Below are positions 54,854-64,000 of a stretch of DNA of 64,000 bases, piece by piece. The translations under genes were made by a program, and so were the position numbers. The DNA is from an uncultured Erythrobacter sp. (GTDB taxonomy: Bacteria; Pseudomonadota; Alphaproteobacteria; Sphingomonadales; Sphingomonadaceae): positions 434,001-498,000 of the forward strand of contig CANMIS010000004.1 of assembly GCA_947498065.1 (NCBI GenBank), in the 5' to 3' direction. How positions within the stretch are numbered: the stretch's first letter is position 1; each line of letters starts with the position of its first letter. The notes below the pieces were generated by a model. It ran no database searches. It saw nothing but the letters and a program-made list of their open reading frames with translations, and was not told the DNA's origin.

Positions 54854-55621
54854 CTACCCCATCGCCTCCAGCGCTTCTTCCAGCCGCGCGGGCTCGCCCA
54901 GCGCTAACACTGTGCCATCGGAATTCGCGTCCAGCGGGTTGCCTTGCCAATCGCTCATCATGCCGCCTGCGCCTTCGACAATCGGGACCAGTGCGGCGTA
55001 GTCATAGAGTTTCAGCCCGGCCTCGCACACGACGTCCAAATGGCCGCTCGCCAGCAACCCGTAATTGTAGCAGTCCCCGCCCCACACCACGATTTGCGAT
55101 GTTTGCGCGGCCAGCGACATGAAGGCGCCGCCTTGATCGTCGGTGAAATATTGCGGGCCGGAGGAGGCGATGGTCGCCTCTGAGAGCTCTTTGCAAGCGC
55201 GCGTGCGCACCGGCAGGCCATTGAAGGTTGTGCCCTCGCCAATGCGGCCGACCCAGCGTTCTGCGGCAATCGGCTGATCAATCACGCCCAGAACCGGCCA
55301 GCCATCCTGCAGCAAGGCGATCAGCGTGCCAAAGATCGGGCGGCCCGCCATAAAGCTGATCGTACCGTCGATTGGATCAAGCACCCATTGCCGGCCCGCG
55401 CCTTCATTATGGGTGCCGTATTCCTCGCCGATGATCCCATCGTCAGGACACTCCGCCTCGATAATCGCGCGCATCGCGGCCTCTGCTGCGCGGTCGGCCT
55501 CTGTCACGGGCGAGGCGTCGGCCTTGCGCTCCTGCGACCAGTCTCCGCGAAACAGGGGGCGGATGACATTGCCAGCCGCATCGGCCAGCCGCTGAGCGAT
55601 TGCTACGTCTTTGTTCGTCAT
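54854..55621 (-). CDS. hisN: Inositol-monophosphatase-family histidinol-phosphatase
   Basis: 255 residues. The metal sites are GEEYGT and DPIDGTISF, and the C-terminal Asp is in LKLYDYAALVPIVEGAGG. The D-P-I-D-G-T motif followed by ISF is typical of the HisN group, which dephosphorylates histidinol-phosphate in histidine synthesis. An inositol-1-monophosphatase cannot be ruled out. The start is 11 bases from the amidohydrolase gene upstream side. Confidence 0.88.
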   Translation of the reverse strand: MTNKDVAIAQRLADAAGNVIRPLFRGDWSQERKADASPVTEADRAAEAAMRAIIEAECPDDGIIGEEYGTHNEGAGRQWVLDPIDGTISFMAGRPIFGTLIALLQDGWPVLGVIDQPIAAERWVGRIGEGTTFNGLPVRTRACKELSEATIASSGPQYFTDDQGGAFMSLAAQTSQIVVWGGDCYNYGLLASGHLDVVCEAGLKLYDYAALVPIVEGAGGMMSDWQGNPLDANSDGTVLALGEPARLEEALEAMG

Positions 55622-55708
55622 AATCCGCGCGCAGTCTCATCACAGGCGCGGCAATGCAAGGGGCGTGTTGGCACCGGCTTAGCTGACCGCTGATCGGGTA
55701 TGTTGCAA

Positions 55709-55738
55709 TTGACACATGCTCCGGGCGGTGCCTTATGG
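55709..55738 (+). promoter_or_regulatory. Candidate promoter for the second AraC-type gene
   Basis: A perfect TTGACA at 55709-55714 is followed after 18 bases by TTATGG at 55733-55738. It lies inside a longer open frame that starts at 55700, which supports the internal ATG at 55868 as the real start. Confidence 0.4.
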
Positions 55739-55867
55739 TTAAATCAAACGGCTGTCCTGCAAAGGCATGGCCAAAAGGTGGGTTATAGACTGCGGGAGCG
55801 GTGCGGATTGAAGAGATTCAAGTCGCGGCCCATTTGGACAGTCGCAAGTCTTTATAACGGGTCGGAC

Positions 55868-56818
55868 ATGGGCAAACAGGCAAGCGCAGATGCGCCGGTA
55901 CAATTTGCGCCCCGCTCTGGGGTCAATCGAAGCGGCATGCCGCTCGCCGCCAGCCGTGCCCCCGCCAAAGATTTGGACCCGTGGATTGGGCGGCTGGTCG
56001 CCTCTAAGCTGGAGGCGGATGAAGCCACTCACATCGCCTGCGGCATTTGCAATGATCTGGCCTTTGCCCGGATCGTGGTGGGCGGCACTTGGGATGCGCA
56101 AACCGCCGATGGGCCGATGGAGTTCCGCGATGAGGCCATCCTGTTCGGCCCGCAATCGCGCCATATGCCGGTGGGATGCAGCGGCCATGTGATCGCGATC
56201 GGCATTGGCTTTCGCCCCGGCGCGATCCCCTGTCTGCTTGGGCGCGAAATGGCGCCGCTGGTTGACCGGATCGAACGCTCCGATCCCTTTGGCTTGATCA
56301 CCAATAGCGCGGCGCAGGACTATCCGCTCGATGCCGAGCCAGAGGACTGGCTACAGACGGTTGAAGAGGCGATGCGCGCCTTTATCGCGCGGGTCCAGCC
56401 GGAGAAGCCCGATCCGCTGGCCGCCGCGTTCGAACATGCGAGCTTTGCCGATCCGACCATCACGCCGGGTGATTTCGCGGCGGAGCACGGCATGTCCTCG
56501 CGCAAGCTGGAGCGGCTGGTGCGGCGCGATTTCGGAATGACGGCGAGCACGGTCCTGCGCCGAGCAAAAGCGCTCGATTTGGCGGCGCAGCTGTGCGGGG
56601 TGGCGGATGAAGAGGAGGAAAGCGAGCTGCTGCTGCGCTATTTCGACCAATCGCATTTGATCCGCGATTTTAAGGCATTTTTCGGAACGACCCCGGCCGC
56701 CTTCCGCTCTCAGCCGCGACTATTTTTGCGGATCAATGTGGAGACGCGGCAAGCCCGGCGCTTGGCCGAGCTCGACCGGATTAAGCCAGGCGCAGAGCCG
56801 CCATGGCGCGGTGAGTGA
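55868..56818 (+). CDS. AraC family transcriptional regulator
   Basis: About 316 residues. The C-terminal helix-turn-helix pair is GDFAAEHGMSSRKLERLVRRDFGM, then RYFDQSHLIRDFKAFFGTTPAAFR. The N-terminal ~200 residues are a sensor region with no known motif. The 5' 56 codons of the longer frame read as unlike protein (many Arg, a cysteine, promoter inside) and are excluded. The gene is convergent with prs. Confidence 0.85.
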   Translation: MGKQASADAPVQFAPRSGVNRSGMPLAASRAPAKDLDPWIGRLVASKLEADEATHIACGICNDLAFARIVVGGTWDAQTADGPMEFRDEAILFGPQSRHMPVGCSGHVIAIGIGFRPGAIPCLLGREMAPLVDRIERSDPFGLITNSAAQDYPLDAEPEDWLQTVEEAMRAFIARVQPEKPDPLAAAFEHASFADPTITPGDFAAEHGMSSRKLERLVRRDFGMTASTVLRRAKALDLAAQLCGVADEEEESELLLRYFDQSHLIRDFKAFFGTTPAAFRSQPRLFLRINVETRQARRLAELDRIKPGAEPPWRGE

Positions 56819-56835
56819 GGACGGCGCGGTCCGCC

Positions 56836-57771
<936 letters not shown>

Positions 57772-57893
57772 GGATGCGAATCCCCGCGTGCAGTTAATGG
57801 CGGTTCACCTAGCCCAGACTCGCACCAACGCAACAGTGGCCGCCGCCCATTTGTCCGCAATTGGGTTGGGGGATGGCTTTAGAAGCTCTCCGC

Positions 57894-59369
57894 CTACCCT
57901 TGCGTCAATGCGTCCCGCACGCTTGCCATGTTGCGGCGGCTTACGGGGACTTTGCTGCCGTCGGACATTTCCAGATTTCCCGTGCCGGCGCTCTCGCGGG
58001 TTAGCGATTTGACGCAGGCTGCGTTGACTATGTGCGAGCGGTGCACACGGATAAAGCCGTCTGACAGCTCTCGCTCCAGCGCAGCCAGGCTCGCATTGTA
58101 CAAGGCGCTGCGCCCGCTGCGCAGGAACACCTCGACATAATCGCCCGCCCCGCTGAAGCGCACGATGTCGCTAGCATCGACGAATTCGACCTTGCCATTG
58201 CTAGTGAGCTCAATCCGCTTTGGCGCGCTGTCTTCGGCCACCGGGAGCTCGGCGAAATCGCCGCCGCGCGCTTGCTTAAAAAACAGCCACAGCAGACCCG
58301 CCGCGACCACCAGATAGAGCACGGTGTCGAGAAAGAAGCCGCCAAGCCAATAGATCGCCGCCGCCAATGCCGCGCTCGCCAGCGCAAGCCACGCGCCGCT
58401 GCGATTGCCTTGCGCGAAATACGCGGTGGCGCCAGCTATTCCCGCCGCTAGCAAAGCGGTGATAAAGACGAAGCCGGTTTTGAGGTCGAAGCCGGGCTGA
58501 AGCGCGCTGATCGCCAGCATCACAGCAAGCACCGCCACCAAAGCCAGCAGACGCCGTCGCGGATATGGCCGGAACAGCCGCAGCAGCACATAGGCGGCAA
58601 AGCTCAAGCCCAGAGCAATCGCGAAAGTGAGGATCAGCGATAGCCGCAAATCATGCAAAGGATAGGGATAGGGCACGATATCGCGCGCCGCCTCAGCCGC
58701 GAGTTGCAATCCAGCGGCCAGCGAGAGGGCGGCGATCAGCGCGGACCCCTCACGATCATCGCCGCGAAGGGACCGCACACCGAAAAATACAAAGCCCGCG
58801 ACAAACAGGCCCAATGTGATCAGCGCAAACCATGTTGCAGGCCCTGGCTTGCGCGGATCGCGATAGGGCGCGAGGGCAATATTGTGGATCGGCGAATTGA
58901 GCGTGATACCGCCGTTCATGGAGGACAGCCGCAAGACCAGCCGGTTCTTGCCCGGCTTCAGCGTGCCTTCCGGCACAAAGAACACCGCGTCCATATCACC
59001 GGGCTCTTCGCTGCTTTGCGATGCGCCTGGCCTGCCGTTCGTGCCAATCGGCACGCCATTGAGGGTCGCCTCGCTAGAGGCCTTTGCGCTCACAAACAGG
59101 CCGAGCGGCCTGCCCCCTTCCAGCAGGGCCGGCTCTGCCTCAAACACGATCTCAGCCCACAGCATCCGGTCCTGCGGGTCGGCCTGATAGAACAGGACGG
59201 ATCGGCAACTCGCGCCCGCAAAATCCGGGGCCGCATCGGAAGCCAAATCCGCATCACAAACCCGCGCGGGGGAATCGATAAAGCTCTGATAATCCCGCGC
59301 CTGAGATTGGGCCTGCGCGGCAGCAGAAAGCGTCAGGAATGACAGCAAGAAGATGGCAAAACGCAGCAC
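57894..59369 (-). CDS. Membrane-bound LytTR-domain transcriptional regulator
   Basis: About 491 residues. A signal peptide (LRFAIFLLSFLTLSAAAQA) is followed by a ~150-residue periplasmic region of the 7TMR-DISM-like fold type (MDAVFFVPEGTLKPGKNRLVLRL), then about seven membrane helices (residues ~180-365). The C-terminus is a LytTR DNA-binding domain (VRFSGAGDYVEVFLRSGR, HRSHIVNAACVKSL). It joins an outside sensor directly to DNA binding, so it is a one-component membrane regulator. The GTG at 59369 has AGGA seven bases upstream. Divergent from a secreted peptidase gene. Confidence 0.85.
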   Translation of the reverse strand: MLRFAIFLLSFLTLSAAAQAQSQARDYQSFIDSPARVCDADLASDAAPDFAGASCRSVLFYQADPQDRMLWAEIVFEAEPALLEGGRPLGLFVSAKASSEATLNGVPIGTNGRPGASQSSEEPGDMDAVFFVPEGTLKPGKNRLVLRLSSMNGGITLNSPIHNIALAPYRDPRKPGPATWFALITLGLFVAGFVFFGVRSLRGDDREGSALIAALSLAAGLQLAAEAARDIVPYPYPLHDLRLSLILTFAIALGLSFAAYVLLRLFRPYPRRRLLALVAVLAVMLAISALQPGFDLKTGFVFITALLAAGIAGATAYFAQGNRSGAWLALASAALAAAIYWLGGFFLDTVLYLVVAAGLLWLFFKQARGGDFAELPVAEDSAPKRIELTSNGKVEFVDASDIVRFSGAGDYVEVFLRSGRSALYNASLAALERELSDGFIRVHRSHIVNAACVKSLTRESAGTGNLEMSDGSKVPVSRRNMASVRDALTQG

Positions 59370-59390
59370 TGCAATTCCTATAGCTTCCGA

Positions 59391-59434
59391 TAAACGGGAA
59401 GTCCCCCCGCTCACCGATTAGAACCCCCCGTTAA
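59391..59434. repeat. Inverted CCCGTT half-sites between the LytTR and peptidase genes
   Basis: TAAACGGG (59391-59398) and CCCGTTAA (59427-59434) are inverted with one mismatch, 28 bases apart. LytTR proteins recognise short GTT-containing direct repeats, so these are candidate half-sites for autoregulation. The evidence is weak. Confidence 0.3.
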
Positions 59435-59513
59435 CAGATCGGCCCCTATTCAAAGCGCCGATTTCCGCCAGTTTCAGGCTCAATCCACGATCAACCAATC
59501 GGAAAGAGCCGTA

Positions 59514-60989
59514 ATGAAAAAACCACATCTGATCAGCGCCCTTGCACTCGTGCTGGCCGCCCCCGCCCTCGCCTTCACGCCCAGCGCGGCGCAAGGAGCG
59601 CCCACTGAAGAAGCCATCACCTTTGAGGCGCGCAGCGGCGAGAGCGTGGAGGCCTTTCAAGGCACGTTGACCGTGCCGATGAACCGCAGCGATCCGGCCA
59701 GCGGGACAACAGAGCTCGCTTACGTCCGCTTCCCGGCCACGACAGACACGCCCGGCAGCCCGATTGTCTATCTGTCCGGCGGTCCCGGCGGCTCTGGAAT
59801 TGGCACCGCGACAGGACCGCGTTTTCCGCTGTTCATGGCGATGCGCCAGCACGGCGATGTGATCGCATTTGACCAGCGCGGCACCGGCCAATCGCAGCAA
59901 CCAGAGCGTTGCACCTCCAGCGTCACAATTGGCGAAATGGAGCGGATCAGCGATGCAGAGCATGCCATGCGTTATCGGCTAGCAGTGCGCGAATGCGCGG
60001 CGAAGTGGCAGGAGGACGGAGTGGACCTGCGCGGTTTCACAACCGCCGAAAGCGCGCAGGATTTGTCAGACCTTCGCGAGCACCTGGGCGCTGAGCAAAT
60101 TTCGCTGTGGTCGATTTCCTATGGCAGCCATCTGGCGCTCGCGTCCCTCGCCGCAATTCCGGATGAGCTCGACCGCGTGATCATGGCGGCGACCGAGGGT
60201 CTTGATCAGACGGTGAAACTGCCATCGCGCACGCTCAGCTATTTTGAGCGGTTGCAGGCCGCCGTCGATCAGCAGCCTGAAGCAGCGCAGCTCTATCCCG
60301 ACATATTGGGCCTGATCAGCCGTGTTCACGCAAAGCTCGATGCCGAACCGATGACGGTCACCGTGCCGAAGCGCGATGGAACGACCTATGACCTGCTCCT
60401 GCAAAAGCGGCATTTGCAGCAATTTGCAGGCGGGCTGATTTCTGATCCGCAGTACGCGGCTGTGATGCTGATGATGTACCGGCAAATCGACGCAGGTGAC
60501 CCGACTTTGATCACCTTTGTGCTGCAGCGGTTCTGGACCCCGGATGAGCCGATCACATTGTCGGCCATGTCACTGGCGATGGACCGCGCATCCGGCATCA
60601 CGCCCGCCCGGCTCAAGGCATTTGAGCAGCAAACTGCGGCCTCTCCCGTCGGCGCTTTTCTGAACTTTCCCATGCCGCAGATCCTCGCCGAACTGCCAGA
60701 GATCGACGCCGGTCCCGATTTTCGCGATGGCCCATTCGGCGACACGCCAGTCTTGATGCTGACCGGAACTTTGGACGGACGAACCTATCCCGAGGGGCAT
60801 GCCGAGGCGACTGCAGGGCTAAGCAATGTCGAGCAGATCATAGTCGAGAATGCAGGCCACAATCTGTTCATGACCTCCCCGCAAGTTGGCGAGGCGATGC
60901 ATGTTTTCATGCGAGGAGAGGCGGCCACATCGAACCGGATTGTCGTCGAAGCGCCGGACTTTGCAAAACTGCCAGACCTGGGGGGCTGA
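59514..60989 (+). CDS. Secreted alpha/beta hydrolase (S33/TAP-type peptidase)
   Basis: 491 residues. A signal peptide (LISALALVLAAPALA) is followed by the alpha/beta core: YLSGGPGGSGIG (oxyanion), DQRGTGQS, the nucleophile in WSISYGSHLAL, an Asp in MLTGTLDGRTYPE and the His in ENAGHNLFMTS. This fits the tripeptidyl aminopeptidase/proline iminopeptidase group, which removes N-terminal peptides outside the cytoplasm. It is divergent from the LytTR regulator and may be its target. Confidence 0.88.
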   Translation: MKKPHLISALALVLAAPALAFTPSAAQGAPTEEAITFEARSGESVEAFQGTLTVPMNRSDPASGTTELAYVRFPATTDTPGSPIVYLSGGPGGSGIGTATGPRFPLFMAMRQHGDVIAFDQRGTGQSQQPERCTSSVTIGEMERISDAEHAMRYRLAVRECAAKWQEDGVDLRGFTTAESAQDLSDLREHLGAEQISLWSISYGSHLALASLAAIPDELDRVIMAATEGLDQTVKLPSRTLSYFERLQAAVDQQPEAAQLYPDILGLISRVHAKLDAEPMTVTVPKRDGTTYDLLLQKRHLQQFAGGLISDPQYAAVMLMMYRQIDAGDPTLITFVLQRFWTPDEPITLSAMSLAMDRASGITPARLKAFEQQTAASPVGAFLNFPMPQILAELPEIDAGPDFRDGPFGDTPVLMLTGTLDGRTYPEGHAEATAGLSNVEQIIVENAGHNLFMTSPQVGEAMHVFMRGEAATSNRIVVEAPDFAKLPDLGG

Positions 60990-61178
60990 TCGCTGCAGGG
61001 TGCGATCCGCCTTGGTCACACACCGCAAAATGCGCGCGCGGGGTCTGAACCCGCGTTGTAAAGGCTGATCTCGAAACCTATCTCTCAGGCGCGGCGATTG
61101 CCGGGCCAAATGGCCAAAGCAGCGGGCCGCACGGCCCAGGCAAGCAACGCAAATCTCAGACTTTAGGAACCCCCATCT

Positions 61179-61865
61179 ATGTCAAAAAAGATCCTCATGG
61201 TGCTCACCTCCCACGACCAGCTCGGAGACACCGGCAATAAGACCGGCTTTTGGCTCGAGGAGTTTGCCGCGCCTTTTTACGTCTTCAAGGACGCCGGGCA
61301 TGACGTAACGCTGGCATCGCCAGCGGGAGGCCAGCCCCCGCTCGACCCCAAATCCAATGAGCCAGACGCTCAGACCGATGCGACAAAACGGTTTGACGAT
61401 GACGCACAAGCCAAAGATCAATTGGCATCGACGCTGAAATTGGCTGACGTTTCTGCAGCGGATTATGATGCGGTGTTTTATCCCGGCGGCCACGGCCCGC
61501 TATGGGATCTCGTCGATGATGAGAATTCGATCGCGCTGATTGAGGCCTTTTGGTCGCAAGACAAACCGGTGGCCTCCGTTTGCCATGCACCGATTGTGCT
61601 GATGAACACCCGCGATGCCAATGGCGAATACATTGTCAAAGACCGGAAGGTTACGGGCTTCACCAACGGCGAAGAAGACGCCGTAGAGCTGACCGATATC
61701 GTCCCTCATCTGGTCGAAGACACGATGATTGCGCGCGGCGGCAAGTACGAAAAGGCTACGGATTTTGCGCCATTCGCGGTGCAAGATGGGAAGCTGATCA
61801 CCGGCCAAAACCCAGCCTCGTCAGAGCCAGCCGCTGAACTTCTGCTCAAAGAGCTAGAGGGGTAA
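61179..61865 (+). CDS. DJ-1/PfpI family protein (Hsp31-like)
   Basis: 228 residues. The catalytic Cys is in VASVCHAPIVL and the supporting Glu in GFWLEEFAAPF; YPGGHGPLWDLVDD completes the family core. Hsp31-type members act as glutathione-independent glyoxalase III, converting methylglyoxal to lactate, and some are chaperones. It is probably cytosolic. A 12-pair hairpin lies after its stop. Confidence 0.92.
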   Translation: MSKKILMVLTSHDQLGDTGNKTGFWLEEFAAPFYVFKDAGHDVTLASPAGGQPPLDPKSNEPDAQTDATKRFDDDAQAKDQLASTLKLADVSAADYDAVFYPGGHGPLWDLVDDENSIALIEAFWSQDKPVASVCHAPIVLMNTRDANGEYIVKDRKVTGFTNGEEDAVELTDIVPHLVEDTMIARGGKYEKATDFAPFAVQDGKLITGQNPASSEPAAELLLKELEG

Positions 61866-61897
61866 AGCGAGGCGCTTACCCACGCCGATTGATTGAT

Positions 61898-61930
61898 GCA
61901 CGGATGGCGTATTTAGCGCGCCGTCCGTGC
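61898..61930. terminator. Long hairpin between convergent DJ-1/PfpI and glpX genes
   Basis: GCACGGATGGCG pairs with CGCCGTCCGTGC (12 pairs, one G-U) around a nine-base loop. It lacks a T-run on either strand, so it may stop transcription weakly, protect RNA 3' ends, or both. Confidence 0.5.
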
Positions 61931-61963
61931 CAATCTCTATGAGCGCTCAGCCACGCACTCCGC

Positions 61964-62983
61964 TCAAACCTTATGCTCGCCCCGGATCCAGCGCACGGTT
62001 CCTGATGAAGCTCGCATCACCACGCTGTCGGTGGTCATAATCGTCTCGCCGGTTGGCTTGCGGCGGCGCTTTACTCCATCGAGCAGAGAGCCCTGTGTCA
62101 CGCCAGTGGCAGCAAAGATGCAATCGCCGCTCGCCAGCTCTTCCAGCTTATAAATGCGGTCAAATTCGGTGATGCCCCATTTGCGGGCGCGGGCCTTTTC
62201 ATCCTCGTTGCGGAACACCAGGCGGCCATTGAATTGCCCGCCGACACAGCGCAATGCGGCGGCAGCCAGCACGCCCTCTGGCGCGCCGCCCTGGCCCATA
62301 TACATGTCGATATTGGTTTCCTCATCCGTCACCGCGATCACGCCCGCAACGTCGCCGTCGCCGATCAGCACAACGCCGCATCCGAGTGCGCGCAGCTCTG
62401 CGATCATATCGGCATGGCGCGGACGGTCGAGCACGCAGATGATGATATCGCCCGGCTCCACCCCTTTGGCCGCCGCGACCGCCTTCACATTGTTAGTCGG
62501 TGATTTGGCCAGATCAATCACGCCCTCGGGATAGCCCGGGCCAACCGCGATCTTGTCCATATAGGTGTCGGGCGCATTGAGCAGACAGCCTTCTTCTGCC
62601 GCCGCCAACACGGCCAGCGCATTGGGACCAGCCTTGGCGGTGATGGTGGTGCCTTCCAGCGGATCGAGCGCGATGTCGATCTTTGGGCCTTTGCCCGGCG
62701 CGCCGCCAACCTTCTCGCCAATGTAAAGCATCGGGGCCTCGTCACGCTCGCCCTCGCCGATCACAACGGTGCCGTCCATATACAGCGTGTCAAACGCGCG
62801 GCGCATTGCCTCCACCGCGGCGGCATCGGCGGCTTTCTCATCGCCCCGGCCAACCAATTGCGCCGCAGCCACAGCCGCCGCCTCTGTCACGCGCACCATT
62901 TCCAGCACCAACACCCGGTCGAGCGCGTTCTCCTGGCCCTCATCCTTGCTGGCGAGCATATCTGTTTCAGCGGGGGTGTTCAT
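61964..62983 (-). CDS. glpX: Class II fructose-1,6-bisphosphatase
   Basis: 339 residues. The family motifs are VIGEGERDEAPMLYIGEKVG and IALDPLEGTTITAKA. It makes fructose-6-phosphate from the bisphosphate in gluconeogenesis, with Mg or Mn. The ATG at 62983 gives MNTPAETDML; a longer frame starts 12 codons earlier but lacks a ribosome site. The gene upstream on the same strand beyond 63.7 kb is hom. Confidence 0.95.
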   Translation of the reverse strand: MNTPAETDMLASKDEGQENALDRVLVLEMVRVTEAAAVAAAQLVGRGDEKAADAAAVEAMRRAFDTLYMDGTVVIGEGERDEAPMLYIGEKVGGAPGKGPKIDIALDPLEGTTITAKAGPNALAVLAAAEEGCLLNAPDTYMDKIAVGPGYPEGVIDLAKSPTNNVKAVAAAKGVEPGDIIICVLDRPRHADMIAELRALGCGVVLIGDGDVAGVIAVTDEETNIDMYMGQGGAPEGVLAAAALRCVGGQFNGRLVFRNEDEKARARKWGITEFDRIYKLEELASGDCIFAATGVTQGSLLDGVKRRRKPTGETIMTTDSVVMRASSGTVRWIRGEHKV

Positions 62984-63072
62984 GACGAATTCATTCCTTA
63001 CAGGGTGTGTGGCCGCCAAGCAGGTGGAACGCTTTGGCCTTGGGTCAAGCGCTTAGACAATAGGAGCCAGCC

Positions 63073-63738
63073 TTGTCGAGCAGCAGGTCGAGCGAACCGG
63101 CAAAGATTGTGCGCAATTGCCCGCATCTCTTGGCGATTTCTCCTGCTGCCGCCGCTCTGCTTTTCCTCACCGCTCCTGTGCATGCTCAAGATGACAGCGC
63201 CGTGTCGGACGCGGAGGTTTCTCAAACGGATCAAACGGATGAGGAGCCGGAAGGCGAGGATGAGCCGTTTCGGATCGATCTCACGGTCACAGTCCCGCGC
63301 GGCGAGGTGAACCAAAGCAATGTGCGCGCCTGCGAGGAAGAGGCCGATGCGGCGAGCATATCGGGCGATATCATAGTCTGCCGCCAGATCGGCGAGGACA
63401 ATTCCAATTATTACAGCGGCAGCCGCGAAGATGCGCAGCGGCGCTATGCTCAAGAGACGCAGAACGCCGGGCTATTACCACCTCCAGACGTAGCTGGCCC
63501 CGGCATTTTCAAAGGCCCGGCCACGGTCGGCGGATTGTGCCTGATCCCGCCATGCCCGCCTGAGGCGGCGCTGCTCATCGATGTCGAAGCCCTGCCAGAG
63601 GCTCCCGAGGGATCGGATGCAGACCGGATTGCGCGCGGCCTGCCGCCGCTGGGCGACCGCGAGCTGACCGAGGAAGAAGAGAAGGCCCGCCGCGCGGCGT
63701 TGGGTGCTCCCAGCTCGAGCTTGGATGGGCCCGATTAG
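63073..63738 (+). CDS. Hypothetical secreted protein
   Basis: 221 residues from a TTG preceded by AGGAG six bases upstream. A hydrophobic stretch (LLAISPAAAALLFLTAPVHA) ends in a signal peptidase site, followed by an acidic region (EEPEGEDEP), then a segment with paired cysteines (ACEEEADAA, IVCRQIG, GLCLIPPCPP). No family was recognised by name, but the layout is of a conserved secreted type. Convergent with the hom end. Confidence 0.7.
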   Translation: MSSSRSSEPAKIVRNCPHLLAISPAAAALLFLTAPVHAQDDSAVSDAEVSQTDQTDEEPEGEDEPFRIDLTVTVPRGEVNQSNVRACEEEADAASISGDIIVCRQIGEDNSNYYSGSREDAQRRYAQETQNAGLLPPPDVAGPGIFKGPATVGGLCLIPPCPPEAALLIDVEALPEAPEGSDADRIARGLPPLGDRELTEEEEKARRAALGAPSSSLDGPD

Positions 63739-63773
63739 AGGGTTTGGGCTGGGCCGAGCCAGCCCGCGCCCCA

Positions 63774-64000
63774 CTAACTCTTCAAGATCGGCATCACCAA
63801 TGGCGGCGCGGTGAGGCTGTCTGAGCCTTCGAGCAGATCGAGCGCTTTGTGCACGCAGCGCTCCTGCCCCTCATGCGTGACCATCGCGACCAGCACATCA
63901 TCGCCCTGCGAAGGACGCCCCTTTTGAATGAGGCTCTCAATCGAGACAGCGCCGTCGCGCATCGCCGCAGTTATCTCGGCCAGCACGCCGGGGCGGTCGG
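63774..64000 (-). CDS. hom: Homoserine dehydrogenase, C-terminal ACT domain (5' end outside window)
   Basis: About 75 residues of the C-terminus, on the reverse strand and open to the window edge. DRPGVLAEITAAMRDGAVSIESLIQKG is the first half of an ACT domain, which in homoserine dehydrogenase binds threonine for feedback control. The catalytic part is off the window, so the call rests on the ACT pattern; another ACT-containing enzyme is possible. Confidence 0.75.
   Translation of the reverse strand, partial: DRPGVLAEITAAMRDGAVSIESLIQKGRPSQGDDVLVAMVTHEGQERCVHKALDLLEGSDSLTAPPLVMPILKS

Overview
The window looks like chromosome of a marine or freshwater alphaproteobacterium of the order Sphingomonadales, most likely the Erythrobacteraceae. 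This is inferred from the gene content: a serine palmitoyltransferase next to its own acyl carrier protein (sphingolipid synthesis), a DksA that lacks three of the four zinc cysteines, a DivK receiver protein, DUF3572, a HIG1-type twin-helix protein, and gene-transfer-agent (GTA) tail genes with a DUF2793 gene behind them. Genes are tightly packed on both strands, many overlap by 1 to 8 bases, and no rRNA, tRNA, CRISPR array or insertion sequence was recognised by eye.

Region by region: 1-10.6 kb holds a DUF917 protein fragment, a class-V aminotransferase, maeB, mutS, a membrane-anchored unknown, a 3-hydroxyacyl-CoA dehydrogenase, a gluQRS / HIG1 / cobalamin adenosyltransferase operon and an HNH nuclease. 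10.6-17.5 kb holds a DUF4112 protein, a lipoprotein solute-binding protein, PilZ, dksA, a Sel1-like protein and a five-gene, translationally coupled reverse operon (DUF3572, HAD, RidA, GDPD, FemAB-like). 17.5-20.2 kb holds divK, acp and spt and a YqaA-type membrane protein.

20.3-24.85 kb is the most unusual part. It is a remnant of a GTA structural cluster. An in-frame deletion appears to have fused the first ~146 residues of the large terminase to the last ~133 residues of the DUF2163 tail protein, removing portal, protease, capsid, connectors, tail tube, tape measure and DUF2460 genes. The remaining frames are all open and overlap at start/stop codons. 25-41.5 kb carries an OmpA-family porin with a proline-rich linker, lipoprotein SodC, an MFS carrier, queC, hslO-argF-argD, a Gly/Arg-rich two-domain cold-shock protein, an M20 amidohydrolase, a sterol-desaturase-type hydroxylase, a GMC oxidoreductase and a TonB-dependent receptor.

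41.7-52.8 kb carries glnK-amtB behind a near-consensus sigma-54 promoter, prfC, pheST and rpmI-rplT, with an AraC regulator placed between rplT and pheS. Upstream of rpmI (52.89-53.15 kb) lies a non-coding element made of at least seven hairpins. Its two end hairpins are inverted copies that differ by two compensated base-pair changes. 53.4-64 kb holds an amidohydrolase, hisN, a second AraC regulator, prs, a membrane-bound LytTR regulator divergent from a secreted S33-type peptidase, a DJ-1/PfpI protein, glpX, a secreted unknown, and the 3' end of hom.

All function calls rest on reading the translated sequences and motifs by eye. No database search was run.
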